Source: Dyella solisilvae (GTDB taxonomy: Bacteria; Pseudomonadota; Gammaproteobacteria; Xanthomonadales; Rhodanobacteraceae). Taken from it: 64,000 nt of DNA. This document shows, in pieces, positions 20,929 to 31,013 of this stretch (its first letter is position 1; each line of letters starts with the position of its first letter). The notes beneath the pieces were generated by a model. That model was given only the letters and a program-made list of their open reading frames with translations. It searched no databases and was not told the DNA's origin. The DNA lies in contig NZ_QQSY01000005.1 in the NCBI RefSeq assembly GCF_003351225.1, positions 186,001 to 250,000 on the forward strand, given 5' to 3'. Made by a program: the position numbers and the translations under genes.

Positions 20929-22869
20929 TCAGGTTCGACGCAACGCGCCGGCCAGCATCCGACGCAGCATTCGCTCGCGCAGACCGGACGGCTGGGCGAG
21001 GCCCATGCGGGCGATCGCTTCACCTTCGCCTTCCACCGGCGCGCCCGGGCGCGCGATGGCGTGCAGGATGCCGAGTTTGCCGCGCCAGTTGGCGCTGCGT
21101 TGCTTGAGCCAGTCGAGGGCCGGCAAAAGGCGCTGTTCCTCGTCGGTGAAATCGCTGCCGAACGGAAACGCTGGCAACAGGCCCTTGGCCTGCCATGGCG
21201 CCAGCGCATCACGCAGGAATTCCGGGCGATTGTTGCGCCAGCGCTCAGGCACCTGGAAATCGGCCGCCAGCTTGCCGTTGGACTTGGCCTCGGCGCACAA
21301 GGCATCGATGAAGCGGGCATCTGTGATCGACAGCATGGCCTCGATGCATTCGCTGTCGGTCTTGCCGCGCAGGTCCGCCACGCCGTACTCGGTCACTATC
21401 ATGTCGCGCAAATGGCGGGGGATCGTGGTGTGCCCGTAGTTCCAGCGAATGTTGGTCTCGGCGCCATCCCGGCCGCGCCGGGTCGAGCGCAGCATCAGCA
21501 CCGAACGTCCTTCGGGCAACTCCTGCGCCATCGCCACGAAGTTGTACTGGCCGCCGACGCCACTCACGACGGCGCCGTCTTCCAGTCCGTCGGACACGGC
21601 CGAACCCAGCAAGGTCGCCATCATGCAGGTGTTGAAGAAGCGCGCGCCGCGGCGCTGCATCACGGCCAGCGCCTGGTGGTCGCCATAGAGTTGGTTGACG
21701 TTGGACACGCGACACATGTCCAGCGCGTCCGGGTCGTCCCGTTCCAGCTCGCCTATCCAGTCGTACAGCGCCTGCGAACCGAGGAAGAAGGCGCCACGCA
21801 GATAGTGGCCACCTGGCGTTTTCGGCGACAGCCGGCCGCTGGCCGCCGCGCGTTCGAGCGCGATGTTGTCCCAGGCGCGCCGCTTGAGGATGCCGGCGCG
21901 CTGCAGGTGCATGAATCCGTCCATGACCATCTCGCTCGCGCCATACAGGCCCGTCTTGAACGGCGCCAGCCCGCCCATCCGTGCGGCCAGGGCATGGGTG
22001 CTCCCACGCGGATCCAGCGCCACCAGCGCGCGCCGCCACTGCATGTTGTCCTCGTGGCGCCAGCGCAATCCGTAGACGAGCGCATCGGACAATGCCCCGA
22101 TGCCGATCTGCAGGCAGCCGCCATCGCGCACCAGCGCACTCGCATGCAGGCCGAGCGAGTATTCGACGAGGTCGATCGGCTGCCGCGGCAAGGCGAACAG
22201 CTTCGGCAAGGACTCCGGCCGCAACTCCACGTCGAAATAGTCCTGTCTTACCTCAGCGTGACCGCTCACGTACGGCATCTCCGGATGCACCACCGCCACG
22301 CACAACGGGCGCGGCTTGCCCGATTGCACCACCTGGTCGATGAAGTCCAGGGTCAGATCGGGATTGCATGACAGGCTGTAACGCACGCCCTCAGGCGTCT
22401 GGCGCTTCGCCACCAGTTGCACCAGCAGGTTGATGTCCTGCACGGCCAGGTCGCGCGCCACGTGCGTGTAGTTCTGGCTGATGTAGTTGCGTTGCGCGCT
22501 GGGCGAGCGCAGCAGCGCGCCCGACTGCATGTAGAACTCGTGGACGGCCACGTTCGAAGGCAGCGTCTGGCGCGCCTGGTCGATCGCGTATTGCGGATCC
22601 ACCGCGTCGGCGCCGAAATGCCGCTCGACGAAAGGCGCCACGAAGCGCTGCTCGAAGCCCGGCGCCGGATGCGGTCGCGTCAACGACAGCGCCGTATACA
22701 GCGACAACGTGCGCGAGGTGTCGGCGACCGTCAGTTTGTACAGCGCATTGAGAAGTCCATGCGGCTTCCCCAGCCCCAGCGGGGCCGCCACGCGCAGGTC
22801 GGGACCGAGCCGCTCGGCAATGTGCTGCGCACAGGCTTCGGTGTCAGTGTGACATTGCTCAGGCGACAT
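20929..22869 (-). CDS. Acetyl-CoA hydrolase/transferase family protein (class I CoA-transferase-like)
   Basis: A 646-residue protein, longer than typical CoA-transferases of this class (about 500). The N-terminal half has GLGKPHGLLNALYKL, and the C-terminal half has SVSGVGGQYNFVAMAQELPEG-like VVSGVGGQYNFVAMA, ETNIRWNYGHTTIPRHLRDMIVTEYGVADLRGKT, which is the conserved acetyl-CoA hydrolase C-terminal signature (T-E-Y-G-x-A-x-L-R-G). A conserved Glu in such proteins forms the CoA thioester. Acyl specificity is unknown. It is transcribed away from the cardiolipin-synthase-like gene. Confidence 0.9.
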   Translation of the reverse strand: MSPEQCHTDTEACAQHIAERLGPDLRVAAPLGLGKPHGLLNALYKLTVADTSRTLSLYTALSLTRPHPAPGFEQRFVAPFVERHFGADAVDPQYAIDQARQTLPSNVAVHEFYMQSGALLRSPSAQRNYISQNYTHVARDLAVQDINLLVQLVAKRQTPEGVRYSLSCNPDLTLDFIDQVVQSGKPRPLCVAVVHPEMPYVSGHAEVRQDYFDVELRPESLPKLFALPRQPIDLVEYSLGLHASALVRDGGCLQIGIGALSDALVYGLRWRHEDNMQWRRALVALDPRGSTHALAARMGGLAPFKTGLYGASEMVMDGFMHLQRAGILKRRAWDNIALERAAASGRLSPKTPGGHYLRGAFFLGSQALYDWIGELERDDPDALDMCRVSNVNQLYGDHQALAVMQRRGARFFNTCMMATLLGSAVSDGLEDGAVVSGVGGQYNFVAMAQELPEGRSVLMLRSTRRGRDGAETNIRWNYGHTTIPRHLRDMIVTEYGVADLRGKTDSECIEAMLSITDARFIDALCAEAKSNGKLAADFQVPERWRNNRPEFLRDALAPWQAKGLLPAFPFGSDFTDEEQRLLPALDWLKQRSANWRGKLGILHAIARPGAPVEGEGEAIARMGLAQPSGLRERMLRRMLAGALRRT

Positions 22870-22991
22870 GGATCAAGCATGACAGAAGGTTCATTGCGGC
22901 GGCATCCCATGCGTCAGTGGGGTATTCGTGGCATGGCGGGAGTGAATACGGCTTGAAGGCGCCGCACAGGCATGGCCTACACTCCGTCTTC

Positions 22992-24449
22992 ATGAGTCCG
23001 ATGCCGCCTGCTTCCACTTCCGCCCGGCTGCTGGCCGAACAAGCCCTCAGTCGCGCCGCCGGGGCGCCCCTGCTCGGCGGCAACGCCGCGGAATTGCTGA
23101 TCGATGCCGAGGCGCACTTCACGGCATGGCTCGCCGCGATCCGCGGCGCGCAACGCCGCGTGCTGCTGGAGAACTACATCATCCGCGACGACGCCGTGGG
23201 GCGCTCCTTCCTCGAAGCATTGGTGGAGTGCGCACGGCGCGGTGTGTTCGTGGCCGTCATCTACGATTGGCTGGGCTGCAGGGGCCAATTGAGGAACAGC
23301 TTCTGGGAACCGCTGCGCAAAGCCGGCGGCCAGGTGCGCGCCTACAACCCGCCGCGATTCGGACAGCCGTTCGGCTGGATCAGCCGGGACCATCGCAAGC
23401 AATTGGTGGTCGACGGCAGGCTGGGCTTCCTGTCCGGCGTCTGCCTCAGCGAGAAGTGGTTGGGCGACCCCAGGCGCGGCGTGGCGCCCTGGCGCGATAC
23501 CGGCGTCGCCTTGCGCGGCCCGGCCGTGGCCGAGCTCGAGTCTGCGTTTGCGGAAAGCTGGTCAAGCATCGGCACGCCGTTGCCAACGCCCCCCCCACCG
23601 CCCGGTGGCGCCGCTGCGGAGGGCGGCGTGGCGCTGCGCGTGATCGCTACACAACCTGCTACTGCCGGCATGTATCGGCTGGACCAGCTAATCGCCTCGA
23701 TGGCGCGCCGAAGCTTGTGGCTGACCGACGCCTATTTCGTCGGCGTGGCCACCTACACGCAGGCGCTGGCCGCCGCCGCCCACGATGGCGTGGACGTGCG
23801 CCTGCTGGTGCCGGGCAGCAGCGACATCCCGGCGGTGGCGAGCATGTCCCGCGCCGGCTACCGCCCCTTGCTCAAGGCAGGCATCCGCGTATTCGAGTGG
23901 AACGGGTCGATGTTGCACGCCAAGTCGGCGGTTGCCGACGGACGGTGGGCGCGTGTTGGTTCCTCCAACCTCAACCTCGCCAGCTGGCTGAGCAATCGCG
24001 AGATCGACGTGGCAGTGGAAGACGCCGGCTTCGCCGCCCTGCTGGCCGCCCAATACGAACGCGACCTGGAGAACGCCACCGAGATCGTGCTTGCGCCGAG
24101 GCGCTGGGCCCGCCAGTCCGAACAGGTGTGCAGCAGCATGGCGCGCCCCCCCAGGCAGCGCCGGCCCGGCGGCAGCTCGGGACGCACCGCCGCGGGCGCG
24201 CTGCGCATCGCCAACACGGTAGGCGCGGCGCTGACCGACCGCCGGGTGCTCGGCGACACCTCGGTCAGCCCGTTGCTCACCACCGCGCTGGTCCTCGCGC
24301 TGCTCGCCATCGTCGCCCTGCTGTGGCCTCTGGTATTGGGCCTGCCCTTGGCCGTGGTCGCTGTCTGGCTGTCGCTGAACTTTGTCGCCCGGGCCTGGCA
24401 GTTGCGGCGACGCCGCCGACGCCACGAGTACCCTGCCGCCGAAGACTGA
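22992..24449 (+). CDS. Phospholipase D superfamily cardiolipin synthase-like protein
   Basis: A 485-residue protein with two HKD motifs: H134 in RDHRKQLVVDG and H309 in MLHAKSAVADG, each followed by Gly-Ser/Gly-rich segments (FLSGVCLSEKW, VGSSNLNLASWLSN). This is the ClsB-like arrangement, in which the usual N-terminal membrane anchors are missing. Unusually there is a C-terminal hydrophobic tail (about 430-465) ending in a run of Arg residues, which may anchor it to the inner membrane. It probably transfers phosphatidyl groups to make cardiolipin. The start at 22992 is preferred over an upstream extension without similarity. Confidence 0.88.
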   Translation: MSPMPPASTSARLLAEQALSRAAGAPLLGGNAAELLIDAEAHFTAWLAAIRGAQRRVLLENYIIRDDAVGRSFLEALVECARRGVFVAVIYDWLGCRGQLRNSFWEPLRKAGGQVRAYNPPRFGQPFGWISRDHRKQLVVDGRLGFLSGVCLSEKWLGDPRRGVAPWRDTGVALRGPAVAELESAFAESWSSIGTPLPTPPPPPGGAAAEGGVALRVIATQPATAGMYRLDQLIASMARRSLWLTDAYFVGVATYTQALAAAAHDGVDVRLLVPGSSDIPAVASMSRAGYRPLLKAGIRVFEWNGSMLHAKSAVADGRWARVGSSNLNLASWLSNREIDVAVEDAGFAALLAAQYERDLENATEIVLAPRRWARQSEQVCSSMARPPRQRRPGGSSGRTAAGALRIANTVGAALTDRRVLGDTSVSPLLTTALVLALLAIVALLWPLVLGLPLAVVAVWLSLNFVARAWQLRRRRRRHEYPAAED

Positions 24450-24556
24450 AGCCCTCGCCGCGACCGGCCGGTCAGCGTCCCGCAAGCGAGAAAATGCTTG
24501 CACTGAATCGGCCAAGCGATTGTTCTTCAAGCGAACCGTGATAGGCTGCACAGTCC

Positions 24557-25936
24557 ATGCAGATGTCCGACGACCAGCCGCCTTCAAGGCAGATCCTCAC
24601 GCCCAGCTCGCTCAACCGGCTGGTGCGAGACCTGCTGGAAGACGCGCTGCCGCTGATCTGGATCGAGGGCGAGCTGTCCAACGTGGCGCGCCCGGCGTCG
24701 GGGCATTTGTACTTCACCCTCAAGGACAGCAGCGCGCAGGTGCGCTGCGCCATGTTCCGCCCCAAGAGCGGCTGGCTGAAGTTCCGACCCGCCGATGGCA
24801 TGCACGTGCTGGTGCGCGCACGGGTGGGCCTGTACGAGCCCCGCGGCGAGTTCCAGTTGGTCGCCGAGCACATGGAGCCGGCCGGCGAAGGCGCCCTGCA
24901 ACGCGAGTTCGAGCAACTGAAGGCCCGGCTCGATGCCGAAGGCCTGTTCGACCCGGCGCGCAAGCGCGCCCTGCCCCACTATGCGCGCCGCATCGGCGTG
25001 ATCACCTCGGCTACCGGCGCGGCGATCCGCGACGTGCTCAGCGTGATGTCGCGGCGTTGGCCGCTGGCTGAGGTCGAGGTATTGCCGGTGCCGGTGCAAG
25101 GTCGCGAGGCGCCACCCGCCATCGTCAACATGCTGCGCAAGGCCTCGGCCAGCGGACGCTACGACGTGCTGCTGCTCACCCGGGGCGGCGGTTCGCTCGA
25201 AGACCTGTGGGCCTTCAACGACGAACAGGTGGCGCGCGCCATCCACGCCAGCGCTGTTCCGGTGGTGTCGGCGGTGGGCCACGAGATCGACTTCAGCATT
25301 GCCGACTTCGTCGCCGACCTGCGCGCGCCCACGCCGTCGGCCGCGGCGGAATTGCTGGCGCCAGACGCGCAGGCGCTCCGGCGTCATCTGCACCAGTTGC
25401 AGCAACGGCTGGTGACGCTGGAACAGCGGCGACTGCAGTCGCGGATCCAGCGCGTCGACCACCTGTTTGCCCGCCTGCAGGCGCAACGGCCGCAGGCGCG
25501 GCTGGAACGCGACCGCGAGCGGCTGATGAACCTGCACCGTCGCCTGCTGGGCGTTCAACGCGAGCAGGCCCAATGGCGGCGGGTGAAACTCGAACGGCTG
25601 CATGCCCGGCTGCTGGCCCAGCATCCGCGCCAGCACCTGGCCTTACTGCAGCGACAGCTCACCGAACTGTCCCAGCGCCTGCGCCAGACCATCGAGCGGC
25701 GCCTGGAACGCGAGCGCCTCACCCTGGGGCAAGCGGGCCGCGCGCTGCACGCCATCAGCCCGCTGGCCACGCTCGATCGCGGCTACGCGATACTGTTCGA
25801 TGCGCAGGGCAAGGTGCTGCGCTCGTCGCACAACGTGGCCGAAGGCACGCCTCTCCGCGCACGCCTCGCCGATGGCGAACTGCCGCTAGCCGTGACCGGC
25901 CCCCGCCCCGTGGGCGACAAGCCAGCCAAGCCGTAA
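24557..25936 (+). CDS. xseA: Exodeoxyribonuclease VII large subunit
   Basis: A 459-residue XseA. The N-terminal OB-fold is ILTPSSLNRLVRDLLEDALPLIWIEGELSN; the catalytic domain has RIGVITSATGAAIRDVLSVMSRRWP, LLTRGGGSLEDLWAFND and SAVGHEIDFSIADFVADLRAPTPSAAAE. A long Arg/Gln/Leu coiled-coil follows, through which XseB subunits bind, then the DRGYAILF C-terminal segment. The enzyme degrades single-stranded DNA into acid-soluble oligonucleotides. xseB is not in this window. Confidence 0.97.
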   Translation: MQMSDDQPPSRQILTPSSLNRLVRDLLEDALPLIWIEGELSNVARPASGHLYFTLKDSSAQVRCAMFRPKSGWLKFRPADGMHVLVRARVGLYEPRGEFQLVAEHMEPAGEGALQREFEQLKARLDAEGLFDPARKRALPHYARRIGVITSATGAAIRDVLSVMSRRWPLAEVEVLPVPVQGREAPPAIVNMLRKASASGRYDVLLLTRGGGSLEDLWAFNDEQVARAIHASAVPVVSAVGHEIDFSIADFVADLRAPTPSAAAELLAPDAQALRRHLHQLQQRLVTLEQRRLQSRIQRVDHLFARLQAQRPQARLERDRERLMNLHRRLLGVQREQAQWRRVKLERLHARLLAQHPRQHLALLQRQLTELSQRLRQTIERRLERERLTLGQAGRALHAISPLATLDRGYAILFDAQGKVLRSSHNVAEGTPLRARLADGELPLAVTGPRPVGDKPAKP

Positions 25937-26046
25937 CGACGAAGCTCCGCGGCCTCACACCGCGTGCGGTCCCGCAAGGGCCAGCACCTCACGTGGTCTG
26001 AACGCGCCCTCCCGCATCCTGACCGCTTCATCGCGGGGAGCGTCGC

Positions 26047-27690
26047 ATGAAGGCTGCTGCGTTGTTCGTCAAGGCGCTGGAGGCCGAAGGGGTGCGTAGC
26101 ATCTTCGGCGTGCCGGGCGAGGAGAACCTGGATCTGGTGGAAGCGCTGCGCGGATCCTCGATCCAGCTGATCGTCACCCGACATGAGCAGGCCGCCGGCT
26201 TCATGGCCGCCACCTGGGGACGTCTCACCGGCGAAGCGGGCGTCGCCCTTTCCACCCTTGGCCCCGGCGCCACCAACCTGGTCACCGCCGCGGCCTATGC
26301 CCAGCTCGGCGCCATGCCGATGCTGATGATCACCGGGCAGAAGCCCATCCGCGAGCACAAGCAGGGCCTGTTCCAGTTGGTCGACGTGGTCGACATGATG
26401 CAACCGCTGACCAAGTACACGCGCCAACTGGTGTCCGCCTCCACCATCCCCGCGCGCATCCGCGAAGCGTTCCGCCGCGCCGAGGAGGAACGTCCCGGCG
26501 CCGTGCACCTGGAACTGCCCGAGGACATCGCGCGCGACACGGTGGAAGACGCCATCCTCTTGCCCACCGAATACGCGCGCCGCCCCGCGCCCGACGATGC
26601 CGCGCTGGTGCAGGCCGCCGAGGCGATCAGCAAGGCCAGGCATCCCATCCTCATGATCGGCGCCGCCGCCAATCGGCAACGCACGACGGTGGCGCTGCGC
26701 GCCTTCATCGACAAGCTCGGCATCCCGTTTTTCACCACGCAGATGGGCAAGGGCGTGATCGACGAGGATCACCCGCTGTGGCTGGGCAACGCGGCCCTGT
26801 CCGATGGCGACTTCGTGCACCGCGCGATCGATGCGGCCGACGTGATCATCAACGTGGGCCACGACGTGGTGGAGAAACCGCCATTCCTGATGCGCAAGGG
26901 GCGGCGCACGGTGATCCACGTGAATTTCTCCAGCGCCGAAGTCGACGCGGTGTACTTCCCGCAGATCGAGGTGGTGGGCGACATCGCGCACACCGTCGAA
27001 CGGCTCACCGACGCGCTGCAGGCGCAGGAACACTGGAATTTCCACTTCTTCGACCGGGTGCGCGAAGCCTTCCACCGGCAGCTCGATGATCATGCCCGCG
27101 ACGGGCGCTTCCCGATGCATCCGGTGCGCGTGGTCGACGACACCCGCCGATTCATGCCCGACGACGGCGTGCTTTGCCTGGACAACGGCATGTACAAGAT
27201 CTGGTACGCCCGTTACTACCGCGCCCGTGAGCCCAACACCATCCTGCTCGACAACGCGCTCGCCACCATGGGCGCCGGCCTGCCCTCGGCGATGGCGGCG
27301 AAGATGGTTTATCCGGAGCGCAAGGTGCTGGCCATCTGCGGCGACGGCGGCTTCATGATGAATGCGCAGGAGCTGGAAACCGCGGTGCGCCTCAAGCTGG
27401 ACCTGGTGATCCTGCTGCTGCGCGACGACGCCTACGGCATGATCCGCTGGAAACAGGCCGAGATGGGCTATGCCGACTACGGCATGGTGTTCGGCAACCC
27501 CGATTTCGTGCAGTTCGCCGAAGCGCATGGCGCGCGTGGCCACCGCCCCGCAAGCGCGGACGAATTCCTGCCCACGCTGCGGCACGCGTTCGACACCGGC
27601 GGCGTGCACCTGATCGACCTGGCCATCGACTATTCGGACAATCACCGCATCCTCAACGAAGAGATCCGTCGGCTGAGCGCAGCCGTCTGA
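26047..27690 (+). CDS. Thiamine-diphosphate-dependent acetolactate synthase, catabolic type
   Basis: A 547-residue acetolactate synthase large-subunit homologue. The catalytic Glu is in TRHEQAAGFMAATWGRLTG, and the ThDP-Mg site is ICGDGGFMMNAQELETAVRLKLDLVILLLRDDAYGMI. The RFDDR-type FAD-binding motif of the biosynthetic enzymes is not present (INVGHDVVEKPPFLM stands in that area), and no ilvN-like small subunit is adjacent, which points to the FAD-independent catabolic class. It condenses pyruvate to 2-acetolactate. It is followed 15 bp later by an aldehyde dehydrogenase, with which it surely forms an operon. Confidence 0.88.
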   Translation: MKAAALFVKALEAEGVRSIFGVPGEENLDLVEALRGSSIQLIVTRHEQAAGFMAATWGRLTGEAGVALSTLGPGATNLVTAAAYAQLGAMPMLMITGQKPIREHKQGLFQLVDVVDMMQPLTKYTRQLVSASTIPARIREAFRRAEEERPGAVHLELPEDIARDTVEDAILLPTEYARRPAPDDAALVQAAEAISKARHPILMIGAAANRQRTTVALRAFIDKLGIPFFTTQMGKGVIDEDHPLWLGNAALSDGDFVHRAIDAADVIINVGHDVVEKPPFLMRKGRRTVIHVNFSSAEVDAVYFPQIEVVGDIAHTVERLTDALQAQEHWNFHFFDRVREAFHRQLDDHARDGRFPMHPVRVVDDTRRFMPDDGVLCLDNGMYKIWYARYYRAREPNTILLDNALATMGAGLPSAMAAKMVYPERKVLAICGDGGFMMNAQELETAVRLKLDLVILLLRDDAYGMIRWKQAEMGYADYGMVFGNPDFVQFAEAHGARGHRPASADEFLPTLRHAFDTGGVHLIDLAIDYSDNHRILNEEIRRLSAAV

Positions 27691-27705
27691 TCGTCTGGAG
27701 TTTCC

Positions 27706-29136
27706 ATGCTCGCCAAAAGTTATCCGTACTACCTCGCCAACCAGCCGCAGACCTCGAAGGAAATGATGGATGTGCTGGACAAGTACAGCGGCAAGGTCGC
27801 CACGCGCGTGGCCGTGCCCGACGCCAAGGCCACCGAGAAAGCCATCGCCGCCGCGGTGAAGGCAACGGGGCCGATGCGCGAGTTCAAGCCGTGGGCGCGC
27901 CAGCAGGTGCTGCAACACTGCGCGCAACGCTTTGCCGAGCGCCGCGAGGAACTGGCGTATGCGCTGTGCGTGGAGGCCGGCAAGCCGATCAAGGACTCCG
28001 ATGGCGAAGTCACCCGCCTGATCGAAACCTTCCGCATTGCCGCCGAGGAAGCGGTGCGCGTCAACGGCGAAACCATCAACCTCGAACTCGCCAAGCGCCT
28101 GGACGGCTACCACGGTTACACCAAGCGCGTGCCGCTGGGCCCGGTCTCTTTCATCACGCCGTTCAACTTCCCGCTCAACCTGGTGGCGCACAAGGTCGCG
28201 CCGGCGATCGCGGCGGGGTGCCCGTTCGTGCTCAAGCCGGCCGAGCGCACGCCGATCGGCGCGCTGATCATCGGCGAAGTGCTGGCCGAGACCGACTTGC
28301 CCAAGGGCGCATTCTCGGTGCTGACGCTGGACGGCAAGCACGCCAACCCGCTGGTGGAAGATCCGCGCTTCAAGCTGCTGTCCTTCACCGGCAGCCAGAT
28401 CGGCTGGGATCTCAAGACCCGCGCCGGGCACAAGAAGGTGACGCTGGAGCTGGGCGGCAACGCCGCGTGCATTGTCGATGCCGACCAGGAGCCGCACCTG
28501 GACCGCGTGATCGACCGCCTGGTGTTCGGCGCCTTCTACCAGTCCGGCCAGAGTTGCATCAGCGTGCAGCGCATCTACGTGCATGAGTCGCTGTACGACG
28601 AACTGAAGAAGCGCCTGGTCGCCGCGGTGAAGAAGCTCAAGGCGGGCGACCCGAAGAAAAAGGACACCTTCCTCGGCCCGATGATCGACGAGGCCGCCGC
28701 CGAACGCCTGGAGGGCTGGATCGAGGAGGCGCGCAAGGGCGGCGGCAAGATCCTGTGCGGCGGCAAGCGCAAGGGCGCCATGCTCGAGGCCACGTTGATG
28801 GAAAACGTGCCGACCAGCGCCAAGGCGCATCGCCAGGAAGCATTCGGCCCGTTCGCCCTGCTGGCTCCGTTCAAGAGCTTCGACAAGGTGGTGGCTATGG
28901 TCAACGACTCCGACTACGGGCTGCAGGCCGGCATCTTCACCGACAGCCTTGCCCATGCCATGCGCGCCTGGAACGAGCTGGAGCAAGGCGGCGTGGTGGT
29001 CAACGACGTCCCCAGCTTCCGCGTGGACAACATGCCCTATGGCGGCCTGAAGCTGTCCGGCATCGGTCGCGAAGGCGTGCGCTGCGCGATCGAGGACATG
29101 ACCGAGATTCGCCTGATGGTGATGCGCGAGCTGTAA
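27706..29136 (+). CDS. NAD(P)-dependent aldehyde dehydrogenase
   Basis: A 476-residue ALDH. Catalytic Cys is in YQSGQSCISVQRI, the general-base Glu in KKVTLELGGNAACIV, the substrate-side Asn in ITPFNFPLNLVAHKV, and the nucleotide-binding Lys in FVLKPAERTP. The C-terminal MPYGGLKLSGIGREG is normal. It resembles the lactaldehyde/succinate-semialdehyde/GapN branch, but specificity cannot be assigned. Its coupling to the acetolactate synthase gene suggests removal of an aldehyde side product or a step in C3/C4 overflow metabolism. Confidence 0.9.
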   Translation: MLAKSYPYYLANQPQTSKEMMDVLDKYSGKVATRVAVPDAKATEKAIAAAVKATGPMREFKPWARQQVLQHCAQRFAERREELAYALCVEAGKPIKDSDGEVTRLIETFRIAAEEAVRVNGETINLELAKRLDGYHGYTKRVPLGPVSFITPFNFPLNLVAHKVAPAIAAGCPFVLKPAERTPIGALIIGEVLAETDLPKGAFSVLTLDGKHANPLVEDPRFKLLSFTGSQIGWDLKTRAGHKKVTLELGGNAACIVDADQEPHLDRVIDRLVFGAFYQSGQSCISVQRIYVHESLYDELKKRLVAAVKKLKAGDPKKKDTFLGPMIDEAAAERLEGWIEEARKGGGKILCGGKRKGAMLEATLMENVPTSAKAHRQEAFGPFALLAPFKSFDKVVAMVNDSDYGLQAGIFTDSLAHAMRAWNELEQGGVVVNDVPSFRVDNMPYGGLKLSGIGREGVRCAIEDMTEIRLMVMREL

Positions 29137-29253
29137 GCCGGCGTGGGTATCACCGCCACGCGCAGGGCGCCGTGGCGGCTCTCCGCGCAGGCTGTCATGT
29201 AGCTGTCTTGCACCGGTGTTTTGCTTCACGTGGGCAGACCTTGAGGGCACGTC

Positions 29254-30846
29254 ATGCAGACCGAAGCCGCTGTCGCCACTGCCACTACCACCGGCCAGTC
29301 CCAGGCCAGCGGGCGCCTCTTCGCCCTGCTGTTTGGGATCATCCTGCTGATCGGCGGCGTCTACGCCGGCCTGCACCTGGTGCAGGACCTGTCCGGCGTA
29401 CGCGCCCATTCGATCACGCCGTTCGTCCTGCTCGGCGTCGCGCTGCTGATCGCGCTGGGCTTCGAGTTCGTCAACGGCTTCCACGACACCGCCAACGCCG
29501 TGGCCACCGTGATCTACACCAACGCCATGCCGCCCAACCTGGCGGTGATCTGGTCGGGCACGTTCAACTTCCTCGGCGTGCTCACGTCATCGGGCGCGGT
29601 GGCTTTCACCGTGGTGTCGCTGTTGCCGGTGGAACTGATCCTTCAGGTGGGCAGCCAGGCCGGTTTCGCCATGGTCTTCGCCCTGCTGTTGGCGGCGATC
29701 GTGTGGAACCTCGGCACCTGGTACTTCGGCCTGCCCAATTCCTCCTCGCATACGCTGATCGGCTCGATCATTGGCGTGGGCCTGGCGAACCAGTTGATCT
29801 CCACCAGCGGCGGCACCAGCGGCGTGAACTGGGACGCAGCGATCGGCGTGTTCAGGGGCCTGATCTTTTCGCCGATCGCCGGCTTCCTGCTGGCCGGCCT
29901 GCTGATGTTGATACTGAAGGCGGTGGTGAGGATTCCGGCGCTGTATCGCGCCCCCGAAGGCAAGCTGCCGCCGCCGTGGCCCATCCGCGCGCTGCTGGTG
30001 CTCACCTGCACCGGCGTGAGCTTCAAGCACGGTTCCAACGACGGCCAGAAGGGCATGGGCCTGATCATGCTGATCCTGATCGGCACCGTGCCGACCGCCT
30101 ATGCGCTCAACGGCGCGGTAGCGGGCAGCCAGGTGAAGACCTTCCACCAGGTGTCGGTGGAGGCGCGGCAGGTGCTCACCGATCTCGGCGCCACCACCTC
30201 GCCCGTCGGCGGCGATCCGCGCGACCAGATCACCGAAGCGCTGCGCCAACGCCAGCTGCTGCCGAGCACGGTCCCCGCACTCGCCGCGCTGATCGGCGAG
30301 ATCGACCATCAGGTCGGCAATCGCCCCTCGTTGCGCTCGGTGCCGCCGGATCAGATGGGCAACGTGCGCAATGACATTTACCTGGTCACCACGGCGATCC
30401 CGCTGGTGCTGGCCAAGCCCGACCTGACCAAGCAGCAGACCGCCACGCTGACCAGCTGGCGCGGCCTGGGCACCCTGGCGACCCAGTTCATCCCGCCGTG
30501 GGTGAAGGTGGCGGTGGCGCTCGCGCTGGGCCTGGGCACGATGGTGGGCTGGAAGCGCATCGTGGTCACCGTGGGCGAGAAGATCGGCAAGGAACACCTT
30601 ACCTACGCCCAGGGCGCGTCAGCCGAGTTCGTGGCGATGGGCCTGATCCAGGCCGCGGACATGTACCACCTGCCCGTCAGCACCACCCACGTGCTCACCT
30701 CGGGCGTGGCCGGCACCATGGCGGCGAACGGTTCAGGCTTGCAATGGGCCACCGTGCGCAACCTGCTGATGGCCTGGGTGCTCACCCTGCCCGCCTCGAT
30801 CCTGCTAGCCGGCGGCCTCTACATGGTCCTCCGCCACCTCTTTTGA
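29254..30846 (+). CDS. Low-affinity inorganic phosphate transporter, Pit family
   Basis: A 530-residue PHO4-type permease. The duplicated signature is present in both halves: FEFVNGFHDTANAVATVIYT and GVSFKHGSNDGQKGMGLI. About ten to eleven hydrophobic helices are visible, with a hydrophilic loop (about 300-395) in the middle. Pit transporters carry metal-phosphate complexes in symport with protons; import of Zn or other divalent metal phosphate is a known side effect. The ATG at 29254 has a GAGGG site. It is likely a single-gene unit. Confidence 0.94.
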   Translation: MQTEAAVATATTTGQSQASGRLFALLFGIILLIGGVYAGLHLVQDLSGVRAHSITPFVLLGVALLIALGFEFVNGFHDTANAVATVIYTNAMPPNLAVIWSGTFNFLGVLTSSGAVAFTVVSLLPVELILQVGSQAGFAMVFALLLAAIVWNLGTWYFGLPNSSSHTLIGSIIGVGLANQLISTSGGTSGVNWDAAIGVFRGLIFSPIAGFLLAGLLMLILKAVVRIPALYRAPEGKLPPPWPIRALLVLTCTGVSFKHGSNDGQKGMGLIMLILIGTVPTAYALNGAVAGSQVKTFHQVSVEARQVLTDLGATTSPVGGDPRDQITEALRQRQLLPSTVPALAALIGEIDHQVGNRPSLRSVPPDQMGNVRNDIYLVTTAIPLVLAKPDLTKQQTATLTSWRGLGTLATQFIPPWVKVAVALALGLGTMVGWKRIVVTVGEKIGKEHLTYAQGASAEFVAMGLIQAADMYHLPVSTTHVLTSGVAGTMAANGSGLQWATVRNLLMAWVLTLPASILLAGGLYMVLRHLF

Positions 30847-31013
30847 GCGTTATCACCAGGGGCGGGCGGCGCCTGTCCCCGAGGCGGAAGCAAGGGCCTC
30901 CGCGGCCAGCCTTCACTCGCCATATATGGCGTGACGGCCATGGGTGTTGTTCAATCATGCGGGCCCGCCGCGTCGGGCCGAAGCCGTCGCGTCCCCCTCA
31001 TGGAGCTTCCCGG

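Noticed and set aside
25783-29484. A 1233-codon minus-strand frame opposite the acetolactate synthase and aldehyde dehydrogenase genes
   Set aside because: It is the His/Gln/Val-rich mirror of two well-supported genes; GC-rich genes often leave this antisense frame open.
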